This document shows, in pieces, positions 1 to 7,289 of a stretch of 39,982 bases of DNA; positions within the stretch are counted from its first letter, which is position 1, and every line of letters starts with the position of its first letter. The stretch comes from an uncultured Bacteroidales bacterium (GTDB lineage Bacteria > Bacteroidota > Bacteroidia > Bacteroidales > UBA3824). The notes beneath the pieces are model-generated. The model made no database searches and was not told where the DNA came from. It worked only from the letters and a program-made list of their open reading frames with translations. The translations under genes were made by a program, and so were the position numbers. Location: NCBI GenBank assembly GCA_905234655.1, contig CAJOJG010000039.1, positions 1 to 39,982 on the forward strand, read 5' to 3'.

Positions 1-27
1 TGTTGATTAAATTATAATTACAAGACA

Positions 28-981
28 ATGGAAGGTTTTTTATTGGTTGCAGCGGTTTTATCGTTTGCAAGTATTTGGGCGTGTAAAGCGGGGTACAAAT
101 TTGGAGTGCCAATTTTGTTGATGTTCCTTTTTATGGGGATGCTTTTTGGCGATGGCGGACTACAACTCATAATGTTTGAAGATTTTGAAACCGCTTCAAC
201 TATTGGAACAATTGCTTTGTGTGTGATACTTTTTTCTGGCGGTATGGACACCAAAATCTCTGACATCAAACCACAAGAACTTCCGTCTAAAATTTTACCG
301 GGCATAATAATTTCACTTGTAATGATTTTCATCGCACGACCAGCAAGTGTGTTTATATGTTTGGCTCCATTCAAAAGAAGTTTTAAGGAAAAAATATTTA
401 TTTCATGGGTTGGACTAAAAGGCGCGGCACCGATTATTTTTGCGATTATGTTGCTCATGGCTGACACGCCTTACGCAAGGTTGCAATTCAATATTGTTTT
501 TGTCTGTACGTTGATTTCGTTACTTGTTCAAGGAACGTCGTTGGCGTGGATGGCCAAGAAACTTAATCTAATTGAGGAGTCGGACGATTTGTCTCAACCC
601 AAAAATTTCGATATGGAATTTTCAGACGATATAACTTCAGTTACAACCGAAATTCAAATCTCGCAACAAGACATCGAAGAACATGGAAAATTCATTATGA
701 ATTTACCTATTCCCGAAAATACTCTTGTTGTGATGATAAAACGTGAAGGAAAATATTTTATCCCAAAAGGAAAGACTGAACTCCTTGATGGCGACCATCT
801 TCTGCTTATAACCGATAACAAGGAGAGATTAATGCAGAGTCTCAACGCTGCTGGAATCTGTTACAATAATATCAAGACAGACAAAATCGTTAATGATTCG
901 ATAATTGACGACATCAAAGCACCTGTCAACACATTGAAAAACATTGGCGAAATGACTGTGGAAAAGATTATTGGAAAATAG
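28..981 (+). CDS. CPA1-type cation/H+ antiporter with RCK_C domain, internally deleted
   Basis: The translation has the two ends of an NhaP2/CvrA-like potassium (or sodium)/proton antiporter. Residues 1-82 match the first membrane helices (GVPILLMFLFMGML, then the ILFSGGMDT motif). Residues 88-190 match the last helices (IFIARPASVF, FISWVGLKGAAPI, LLVQGTSLAW). Residues about 205-275 look like a cytoplasmic TrkA-C/RCK_C ligand-binding domain. Family members are usually near 490-580 residues. This protein has 317, and the middle transporter helices, including the segment that carries the cation-binding aspartates, are absent without loss of frame. The join lies around residues 82-88 (positions about 271-290). 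It is probably a non-functional transporter or a decayed gene, unless the gap is an assembly error. ATG at 28 was chosen because it begins the hydrophobic first helix. Confidence 0.8.
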   Translation: MEGFLLVAAVLSFASIWACKAGYKFGVPILLMFLFMGMLFGDGGLQLIMFEDFETASTIGTIALCVILFSGGMDTKISDIKPQELPSKILPGIIISLVMIFIARPASVFICLAPFKRSFKEKIFISWVGLKGAAPIIFAIMLLMADTPYARLQFNIVFVCTLISLLVQGTSLAWMAKKLNLIEESDDLSQPKNFDMEFSDDITSVTTEIQISQQDIEEHGKFIMNLPIPENTLVVMIKREGKYFIPKGKTELLDGDHLLLITDNKERLMQSLNAAGICYNNIKTDKIVNDSIIDDIKAPVNTLKNIGEMTVEKIIGK

Positions 982-1083
982 GAGAGGGGCTTTTTGTGGT
1001 AAAAAAACTTCACTCTTTTTTTTGAAATTTTGAACACGGTAGGAGTCGAAAAAAAATTTTTTTTAAGTTTCAAAAACTAATGC

Positions 1084-1091
1084 TACATTTG
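1084..1091 (+). promoter_or_regulatory. Bacteroidota -7 box (TACATTTG) upstream of the BRO-N gene
   Basis: TACATTTG fits the Bacteroidota TAnnTTTG element and lies 25 bp before the BRO-N start. A matching TTTG -33 box is not obvious; the upstream stretch is A/T homopolymeric. Confidence 0.5.
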
Positions 1092-1116
1092 CGAAAACAA
1101 TAAACCTGTTATAACT

Positions 1117-1950
1117 ATGACCAGACAATCATCATTACAGATATTTGAGGAGAAAAAAGTCCGCTCCGTGTGGGACGACAAGAAAGAAAAGTGGTATTTT
1201 TCGGTGTTGGATGTAGTAGAAGTGCTCACAGACAGCGCAAATCCTACCGACTACTTCAAAAAGATGCGTAAACGCGAACCTGAACTTGCTGCGTTCGTGG
1301 GGATAAATTGTCCCCATGTAGAAATGCCGACAGCATCGGGTAAAAAACGCAAAACATTGGTTGGGGACACAAAAACGATTTTCCGCATCATTCAGTCGAT
1401 TCCGTCACCCAAAGCCGAGCCTTTCAAACAATGGATGGCGCAAGTGGCAAGTCAGCGCATCGACCAAATGCAAGACCCCGAACTTGATATACAACAGGCA
1501 GTTGCCGACTACAAACGCCTTGGATATTCCGACGCTTGGATCAACCAACGCATAAAGTCCATCGAAGTCCGCAAGGAACTCACCGACGAATGGAAACGCA
1601 CAGGCGTCCACGAGGGTATGGAATACGCTTCTCTCACCGACATAATAACGAAAGAATGGAGCGGTTTCACAACCAAACAGTACAAGAATTTCAAGGGTTT
1701 GAAAAAGGAAAATCTCCGCGACAATATGACAAATGTGGAAATTGCGCTCAACATTTTGGCGGAAGCCTCAGCCACCGAACTTTCAAAGGAAAAGAATCCG
1801 CAAGGTTTCGACCAACAAAAACACATCGCCAAGGCCGGCGGCAGCGTTGCCAAAGCCGCCAAAAACCAACTGGAAAGCCAACTCGGACATTCCGTAATTT
1901 CACCCGCAAAGGCAACTGATTATATCTTGCCGCAAGGGGAAGAGGAATAA
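1117..1950 (+). CDS. BRO-N domain protein, DinD/phage antirepressor-like
   Basis: 277 residues. Residues about 8-110 resemble the BRO-N domain found in phage antirepressors and in the DinD family (FEEKKVRSVWDD, WYFSVLDVVEVL, then KAEPFKQWMAQV). The C-terminal half is Lys/Gln-rich and helical, like DinD-type BRO proteins. BRO-N proteins bind DNA and act as regulators or antirepressors in phages and mobile elements; a chromosomal stand-alone copy such as this is often found in acquired islands. The gene has its own Bacteroidota promoter box and is followed after 26 bp by an unknown gene on the same strand. The specific target is not deducible. Confidence 0.75.
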   Translation: MTRQSSLQIFEEKKVRSVWDDKKEKWYFSVLDVVEVLTDSANPTDYFKKMRKREPELAAFVGINCPHVEMPTASGKKRKTLVGDTKTIFRIIQSIPSPKAEPFKQWMAQVASQRIDQMQDPELDIQQAVADYKRLGYSDAWINQRIKSIEVRKELTDEWKRTGVHEGMEYASLTDIITKEWSGFTTKQYKNFKGLKKENLRDNMTNVEIALNILAEASATELSKEKNPQGFDQQKHIAKAGGSVAKAAKNQLESQLGHSVISPAKATDYILPQGEEE

Positions 1951-1976
1951 AAATGAATTTTTAAAAGTACAAACTT

Positions 1977-2471
1977 ATGACCACAGACAGCAACGGTTTT
2001 AACCACACCAACGAACAGGAGCACAAGGATATTTGCTCAGCGATGATAGGCTTTATGGACAGCGGGAAGCCACAAGTAGGCATCTTTTGGTACGACGCCA
2101 AAGCACAAAGCCTTTTCGGTATCGAAAAAATCGACTCCGACAAGACACCGTTTATCAACGGCAAGGCAACTATCGGCAAACTACACAAAACCTATTGGCA
2201 AAAACAGCATCATCGCGCCGTAAGAGAAAACAACAGAGAGTCAATATTTTACAAAGAGCATAACTACACAATGATACCGCGAGGCAGAATCTTTTTAGAC
2301 GAACAGTCCGGCAAGTATCAGGTGTATGTTGGACATTGGGTAGAAGATTTGCCCGATGTAAAAAGTTTCCGCTACCTCATCGAAGACGAGTTCAACCTGC
2401 CCGAAGACTTTGATTTTGTCATCGACATCCATTGGGATTTGGGACACGGATGGAGCGAGGAATTGGTGTAA
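1977..2471 (+). CDS. Conserved-looking protein of unknown function
   Basis: I do not recognise a named domain in these 164 residues. The protein is soluble, with no signal peptide or membrane segment, and is rich in aromatic and acidic residues, with a C-terminus resembling DFVIDIHWDLGHGW. It follows the BRO-N gene by 26 bp on the same strand and so may share its transcript. It ends just before a strong Bacteroidota promoter (TTTG at 2478). Its setting beside BRO-N, DUF3791 and toxin-antitoxin genes suggests accessory cargo. ATG at 1977 is the first start in the open frame. Confidence 0.65.
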   Translation: MTTDSNGFNHTNEQEHKDICSAMIGFMDSGKPQVGIFWYDAKAQSLFGIEKIDSDKTPFINGKATIGKLHKTYWQKQHHRAVRENNRESIFYKEHNYTMIPRGRIFLDEQSGKYQVYVGHWVEDLPDVKSFRYLIEDEFNLPEDFDFVIDIHWDLGHGWSEELV

Positions 2472-2477
2472 AAAGTT

Positions 2478-2508
2478 TTTGCGAATACAAAAATACTTGT
2501 TATATTTG
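2478..2508 (+). promoter_or_regulatory. Bacteroidota promoter for the DUF3791 pair
   Basis: TTTG at 2478-2481, a 19-bp spacer and TATATTTG at 2501-2508 form a near-perfect Bacteroidota -33/-7 promoter. It lies immediately after the stop of the preceding gene. The preceding bases GGTGTAAAAAGTTTTTGC recur almost exactly before the toxin-antitoxin promoter near 3036. Confidence 0.7.
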
Positions 2509-2533
2509 CGGAAAGAATTACATAAACAGAATT

Positions 2534-2764
2534 ATGAACAATCTCGAATACGACAAAATACATCTTGCAATAATGGCAATAGACAAGGCCTCGCGCAAGA
2601 TTAATGTTCCAAAAGCGGAACTATACGACAGGCTCAACAAACAAAACCTCGTACACGACCGCCTCATTGGAATGTATGACGTTTTGCATACGCAAAGTCT
2701 TGATTTCGTCGCTGATGACATTGTGGAGACATTGCACAATTACGAAACGGAGGGCGCGATGTGA
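2534..2764 (+). CDS. DUF3791 family small protein (first of two)
   Basis: 76 residues beginning MNNLEYDKIH. The region from IHLAIMAIDKAS to YDVLHTQSLDFVADDIVETL has the DUF3791 pattern, in which YDVLHTQ and a closing DDI helix are characteristic. The function of DUF3791 is unknown. In other genomes these genes sit in small operons, often beside DUF3990, and have been suspected of toxin-antitoxin-like behaviour. ATG 2534 is preferred over upstream starts because the family homology begins there and the promoter -7 box ends at 2508. The stop (TGA 2762-2764) overlaps the next start. Confidence 0.65.
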   Translation: MNNLEYDKIHLAIMAIDKASRKINVPKAELYDRLNKQNLVHDRLIGMYDVLHTQSLDFVADDIVETLHNYETEGAM

Positions 2765-2964
2765 GAGATTCTGTTTTATGGCGCAAGGAGACCAATATAG
2801 TTATGCTACTATCCAAGCGGCTGAATATAACACCTGAAAGGGCGTTGGACGTATATTTCCACACCCGAGTCAACAAATATATGTCATCTTCGGAATACGG
2901 TCTCCAACAAATGAGCGACTTGTATATAGTTGATGAAATTATCAATGAACTACAATTCGGATAA
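2761..2964 (+). CDS. DUF3791-like small protein (second), GTG start
   Basis: 67 residues. It starts at a GTG that overlaps the previous stop codon (GTGA), so the two genes are probably translationally coupled. The segment LSKRLNITPERALDVYFHT followed by LQQMSDLYIVDEIINEL matches the second, divergent DUF3791 subtype that I associate with MSDLYIVDEI endings. The two proteins are similar in length and helical layout but not close in sequence, so they may form a heteromeric pair. There is no signal peptide. A partner gene such as DUF3990 is not present between or after them. Confidence 0.6.
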   Translation: MRDSVLWRKETNIVMLLSKRLNITPERALDVYFHTRVNKYMSSSEYGLQQMSDLYIVDEIINELQFG

Positions 2965-3041
2965 CCCGCACAGTCGTCTATTGGAACGACCATGTTGATT
3001 TGCCAAGCGATACGATTTATGAGTATGGCGAGGCGGTGTAA
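2949..3041 (+). pseudogene. Possible orphan C-terminal gene remnant
   Basis: This frame is open for 30 codons and ends in TAA at 3039-3041. It reads as plausible protein (VVYWNDHVDLPSDTIYEYGE), but there is no start codon and the frame overlaps the end of the preceding DUF3791 gene. The stop sits in the same sequence context (GGTGTAAAAAAG) as the stop of the gene ending at 2471. It could be the tail of a gene whose body was deleted, or chance. The source family is not recognised. Confidence 0.25.
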
Positions 3042-3049
3042 AAAAGTTT

Positions 3050-3081
3050 TTTGCAGGGTTTTGAATTATTTTTTATATTTG
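3050..3081 (+). promoter_or_regulatory. Bacteroidota promoter for the antitoxin-toxin pair
   Basis: TTTG at 3050-3053, a 20-bp spacer and TATATTTG at 3074-3081, 26 bp before the antitoxin ATG. The upstream flank repeats that of the promoter at 2478. Confidence 0.7.
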
Positions 3082-3107
3082 CGAAAGAATTAAAAAACGT
3101 GTACATT

Positions 3108-3440
3108 ATGACAGCAATGCAACTAAATGCAGCATTACACCGCGAATTAAGTTATATTGTAACAGATTCCACGATGATGGAACGGGCGTTGAAATCGCTG
3201 CGCAAAATTAGGAAAGAGTGGAAGGCAGAACACAAGCCCCTCGACCCCGAAATCGCCAAGATTCCAGAGGAGTACCGCTGCGACCCATACGAAATAAGTC
3301 CATCGGGCGACCCGTTTTTTGCCGACAAGAGGAATGTGGAGGCACTTGACAAAATTTTCAGCGATAAAGATTCTATGGAGGTTTCTGGCGAACCACTGAA
3401 ATCTCGCAAAGATATTGAACGGTTATTGGGATTGAGTTAA
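3108..3440 (+). CDS. Putative type II antitoxin of a YoeB-type module
   Basis: 110 residues beginning MTAMQLNAALHREL. No named antitoxin domain is certain. Position gives the function: it lies 2 bp upstream of a clear YoeB-type toxin, in the usual antitoxin-first order, behind its own promoter. The N-terminus resembles the start of other small Bacteroidales antitoxins. The C-terminal half is acidic and ends with a short helical segment (SRKDIERLLGL), as expected for a toxin-wrapping tail. A longer open frame reaches back to 3051, but that part overlaps the promoter, so ATG 3108 was chosen. Confidence 0.65.
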   Translation: MTAMQLNAALHRELSYIVTDSTMMERALKSLRKIRKEWKAEHKPLDPEIAKIPEEYRCDPYEISPSGDPFFADKRNVEALDKIFSDKDSMEVSGEPLKSRKDIERLLGLS

Positions 3441-3442
3441 GT

Positions 3443-3724
3443 ATGGCGTACATTATCGAAAAAACCAAAAGAGCCGAAAAAGACATCGCAGCGTTGGTCA
3501 AAAGTGGCAACAAATCCATTTTAAAGAAGTTGGCAGACCTTTTGGTTGAAATTGCCGAGCATCCCCGCACAGGAACAGGTCAGGTCGAACAACTGAAACA
3601 TTACCCCTACAAACAGACTTGGTCACGGCGACTCAACCAAGAATACAGATTGGTTTACGAAATCCACGACGACACAGTAGTTGTGCTTGTGGTTTCGCTG
3701 ATGGATCATTATGGGGAGAAATAA
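3443..3724 (+). CDS. yoeB: Txe/YoeB family mRNA endonuclease toxin
   Basis: 93 residues with the full YoeB layout: KRAEKDIAALVKSG, LLVEIAEHPRTGTGQVEQLKH, then WSRRLNQEYRLVYEI and a C-terminal DHYGEK. YoeB toxins cut ribosome-bound mRNA. The conserved residues are all visible: Glu in VEQLKH, Arg in the SRR/EYRLVY segment, and the C-terminal His-Tyr. The toxin therefore looks intact. It is 2 bp downstream of the antitoxin gene and 14 bp upstream of mcrB. The operon is probably repressed by the antitoxin or the complex acting at the promoter near 3050-3081. Confidence 0.88.
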   Translation: MAYIIEKTKRAEKDIAALVKSGNKSILKKLADLLVEIAEHPRTGTGQVEQLKHYPYKQTWSRRLNQEYRLVYEIHDDTVVVLVVSLMDHYGEK

Positions 3725-3738
3725 AACATAAAACGACT

Positions 3739-5988
3739 ATGAACTTTTGGAAATTAGGTTGCGACTATTGGGGTAAAGGTCGATTCAATTTTTATAGCGT
3801 ACTCATTCAATATTCAATCGTAATTTGTGGCGGGTGCGATATGAAAATCGGGGATGCCGTTGCAATTGCCGATGGATATACAGTGAAAGCCATTGCAATC
3901 GTAACAAGTAAAAGGCAACCTGTTACAGAATTGCCATTGCTTGAAAATCCTTTTAAACAATATGAAATTGAGTACAAGGATTCAGTAACAGTTGCGAATG
4001 CAAACATAATAGAACTTCCTAAAAATGAACAATTCCAATATCAGTTGCGTCAAGGCATACGTCAAATTCAAAAGCCCGAAATAATCCAAAAGATAAAGGA
4101 GTTTTTGGACAATATTGACAAAATGCCTTTGTACAAAAAACTTATAGAAACATACAAAACTCTCCGCCGCAATTACGATTTTGATGATGACAAAAACTAT
4201 TCCTACGAAATCTACAAATGGCAGTTGATAACATCGTGTCAGGGCAAAACCCCAATAGAAATTGTAACGGCTCACAATGCCAATCCTACGAATTCGTCTA
4301 AAGGTGGGTTCTTTAATTTAATTGATCAGCCACGCGACAATTCAGTCCTGAAATATGTTTGCGAAGTCAATAAGTCTTGGTTTAAATCGATACTTAACAA
4401 TCTGACGGACGAGAAAATCGAACTCAACGGCAGATTGTATGAGTATAAGACATCAATGGCTGAAATGTTGAAAAATTTCGGCACCGACTACAACAGCAAA
4501 GCCAACGATGAACGAACTGCGGCTATTATACTAACGTGTTGCAACCCAAATCGCTATACATTTTATAAAAGCAGTTTTTATGAAAAACTTTGCACTTATT
4601 TGGGATTGCCAACCGAACCCGCAGGCAAAAAATACAAACATTATCTTGCACTGATTCAACCTCTCGTAAAACTTATTGAGCAAGACACCGAACTGAAAAC
4701 AATAATTTCAAATAGTGCCATTGCTAATCTTTTGCAAAGCAACCTTTTGCTTGCACAAGATGTTTGTTACGAACTTTTTGACGCATTTCCAAACTTACTC
4801 TCAACACAAACCATTATGCAAAACTCTAAAATTCAACCCTACATCAACCTACTCCGCTCCACCCACAACCTCATCCTAACCGGCGCACCCGGCACAGGAA
4901 AAACCTATCTTGCAAGACAAATTGCAGAGGCAATGGGCGCAGAAGTCGGATTCGTACAATTCCATCCGTCATACGATTACACCGATTTTGTGGAAGGATT
5001 GCGACCAATTCAAGACGACAACGGCAATGTCGGATTTGAACGCAAAGACGGTGTGTTTAAGGAGTTTTGCGCAAAAGCATTGGAAAAATTCGATACAAAC
5101 AACTTTGATGATGCGTGGTCATCATTTCTGAATGAAGTTGTTGAAAATGGCAATTTAATGGAACTAAAAACTCCGTCGAATGCTGTTTTCTATGTATCAG
5201 TCAATCAAAGAAAAAATCTAACTTTTTATACAGGTACAGAAAAGAAAGTTGGCGGTTCTCTAACACGTAAAGGTGTCAAAACTGAATTTGAAGGCAACCC
5301 ATTCTATAAATATTGGCTCGGTTACTATAATGGTGTTATAGATTATCTAAAAAACAAACACAATCTTCATAATGTAACTAAAATAAAACCAAGAGACTTT
5401 GTCTTCATCATAGACGAAATCAATCGTGGCGAAATCTCAAAAATTTTCGGCGAGTTGTTTTTCTCCATCGACCCGGGGTATCGAGGGAAAAAAGGCAAGG
5501 TGCAAACACAATATGCTAATATGGAGACTGAACCAAACGATTTTGATGACGCTTTGGGCGAAACAGAACGTTTTGGTCATTTCTTCGTCCCCGAAAACGT
5601 CTATATCATCGGCACCATGAACGACATCGACCGAAGCGTGGAGAGCATGGATTTTGCCTTCCGCCGCAGGTTCGCTTTCAAGGAAGTAACCGCTGAAGAT
5701 AGTATGCAAATGCTTGACAATGAAGTTGCAAAAGAGAAAATGAAATCGCTCAACGCCGCAATCGAAAAGGTTGACGGGCTTTCGTCCGCTTACCACATCG
5801 GTGCAAGTTATTTCTTGAAACTCAAAGACTACAACGGCGATTTCGACAAACTTTGGGAATATCATCTCGATGGACTTTTGCGCGAATATTTGCGTGGAAT
5901 GCAAGATGTTGACAAAAAAATCAAAGAACTAAAAGACGCTTACGATGGCAACGCTGCAAACAACGGACAACAACAGCAAGATAATTGA
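3739..5988 (+). CDS. mcrB: McrB-like AAA+ GTPase of a modification-dependent restriction system
   Basis: 749 residues from ATG 3739; the open frame extends to 3619, but that part is a shadow of yoeB. Residues about 1-110 form a module that includes WGKGRFNFY, MKIGDAVAIADGYTVKAIA and FQYQLRQGIRQIQ, which I read as a PUA/EVE-like DNA-recognition domain (inference). The middle is helical. The C-terminal AAA+ motor has Walker A GAPGTGKT (about residue 382), Walker B FVFIIDEINRGE (about 555) and the McrB signature GTMNDIDRS (about 624) with an FRRRF arginine region. McrB moves on DNA by GTP hydrolysis and activates the McrC nuclease. The gene overlaps mcrC by 44 bp. The N-terminal half is more AT-rich than the motor part, suggesting domain shuffling of specificity. 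Confidence 0.85.
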   Translation: MNFWKLGCDYWGKGRFNFYSVLIQYSIVICGGCDMKIGDAVAIADGYTVKAIAIVTSKRQPVTELPLLENPFKQYEIEYKDSVTVANANIIELPKNEQFQYQLRQGIRQIQKPEIIQKIKEFLDNIDKMPLYKKLIETYKTLRRNYDFDDDKNYSYEIYKWQLITSCQGKTPIEIVTAHNANPTNSSKGGFFNLIDQPRDNSVLKYVCEVNKSWFKSILNNLTDEKIELNGRLYEYKTSMAEMLKNFGTDYNSKANDERTAAIILTCCNPNRYTFYKSSFYEKLCTYLGLPTEPAGKKYKHYLALIQPLVKLIEQDTELKTIISNSAIANLLQSNLLLAQDVCYELFDAFPNLLSTQTIMQNSKIQPYINLLRSTHNLILTGAPGTGKTYLARQIAEAMGAEVGFVQFHPSYDYTDFVEGLRPIQDDNGNVGFERKDGVFKEFCAKALEKFDTNNFDDAWSSFLNEVVENGNLMELKTPSNAVFYVSVNQRKNLTFYTGTEKKVGGSLTRKGVKTEFEGNPFYKYWLGYYNGVIDYLKNKHNLHNVTKIKPRDFVFIIDEINRGEISKIFGELFFSIDPGYRGKKGKVQTQYANMETEPNDFDDALGETERFGHFFVPENVYIIGTMNDIDRSVESMDFAFRRRFAFKEVTAEDSMQMLDNEVAKEKMKSLNAAIEKVDGLSSAYHIGASYFLKLKDYNGDFDKLWEYHLDGLLREYLRGMQDVDKKIKELKDAYDGNAANNGQQQQDN

Positions 5989-7240
5989 TTCGAAAGCCGA
6001 CTTGCCAAACCTCGCCAAAATCGCCGACGTGAAAATCAAGGATTTGAAACTCGACGACAACCCAAACTTGCTCATTTTTCCACGTGATTTGCACCAATAC
6101 GGCGACGAGATTAGCGAAAGCAACATCATCAACATCCAAGGCAACAATGTTATAACCAACAACATTATGGGCTTTGTGGGGCTTGGCGATACGCAGTTGG
6201 ACATCCGCTCGCGGTTTGCGCAATCGGACGGCAGGGATTATTTTCTGCATTATATGCTGCAAAAAGTATTCTCTTTCAATCTGTTCGACATTAAGCACAC
6301 GTCAAACAAAGAACAGATTTTCGACTTTTTGCTATACCTTTTTCCATATCATTTGAAAAAGGCGTTGGCGCAGGGACTGTTCAAAAAGTATCAAACTTTT
6401 GAGCACAACGATGCCAATCTCCGTGGCGTTATTGATGTCAGCCGCCATATCCGCCTAAATATTCCGTTCAGGGGCACGGTTGCCTACAACACCCGCACGC
6501 ATAGTTACGACAACGAAATCACACAACTCATCCGCCATACTATCGAATTTATCAAGACCAAACCATCGGGCGGCGTTGTGCTCAACAACGATTTGGAAAC
6601 TCGGCAGTGTGTTTCTCAAATTGTGGCTGCCACGCCCACTTACAAGCCGACACTTCGCGACAAAATCATTGGTCAAAACCTCCGTCCAGTCCGCCATCCG
6701 TATTTTGGGGCTTACACGGCCTTGCAAAGTCTGTGTATAAAAATCCTCCGCCACGAATCCATCAAATTTGGCAACGAAAAAGACAAGGTTTACGGAATAC
6801 TTTTCGACGGCGCGTGGCTTTGGGAAGAGTATCTTGCAACGTTTTTGAAAGATTTTACGCATCCACGCAGCAAAACTGATAACATTGGCAAAAAAAAGTT
6901 TTGCAATCCGAACAGAGTGTTGTGCCAGCCTGATTTCTTTATTGACGGCAAAATCGTTGTTGATGCCAAATACAAAAAACACGAAACCCTATTTGACGGA
7001 AAACAGCGTGAAGACCGATTCCAACTTCTGTCATATATGCACGTCTTTAATGCATCACAAAGCGGGTTGATTGTTCCATCAGACAAAACAGGTCTATTGG
7101 AACAAGGCGAAATCGTAAACGGCGGCACAATGAGCCTTTTTGGTCTATGCGTCAACCACAAAGCCAACAGTTTTTTGGATTACGCCAAGGCAATGAAAAA
7201 TGAAGAAACCGTTACCGTGACAACGTGGAAAGAGGAATGA
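5945..7240 (+). CDS. mcrC: McrC-like PD-(D/E)XK nuclease subunit of the McrBC system
   Basis: 431 residues. The N-terminal part (QYGDEISESNIINIQGNNV, GFVGLGDTQLDIRSRF) is typical of McrC. The C-terminal part has the nuclease core: YGILFDGAWLWEEYL, then PDFFIDGKIVVDAKYK (about residues 328-343), supplying PD...D-K catalytic positions, followed by RFQLLSYMH. McrC cuts DNA when assembled on the McrB hexamer at modified sites. The start overlaps the mcrB 3' end by 44 bp, implying coupled translation. The stop (7238-7240) directly abuts the 3' end of the opposite-strand AAA gene remnant (7241). Confidence 0.87.
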   Translation: MATLQTTDNNSKIIDSKADLPNLAKIADVKIKDLKLDDNPNLLIFPRDLHQYGDEISESNIINIQGNNVITNNIMGFVGLGDTQLDIRSRFAQSDGRDYFLHYMLQKVFSFNLFDIKHTSNKEQIFDFLLYLFPYHLKKALAQGLFKKYQTFEHNDANLRGVIDVSRHIRLNIPFRGTVAYNTRTHSYDNEITQLIRHTIEFIKTKPSGGVVLNNDLETRQCVSQIVAATPTYKPTLRDKIIGQNLRPVRHPYFGAYTALQSLCIKILRHESIKFGNEKDKVYGILFDGAWLWEEYLATFLKDFTHPRSKTDNIGKKKFCNPNRVLCQPDFFIDGKIVVDAKYKKHETLFDGKQREDRFQLLSYMHVFNASQSGLIVPSDKTGLLEQGEIVNGGTMSLFGLCVNHKANSFLDYAKAMKNEETVTVTTWKEE

Positions 7241-7289
7241 TCACAAAAACGGCGCATAATAAATCGGCAAGAAATCCACAGCACCTTCC

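Noticed and set aside
3619..3738. N-terminal extension of mcrB into the yoeB gene
   Set aside because: These codons are the out-of-frame reading of yoeB; ATG 3739 follows the toxin stop and begins the homologous region.
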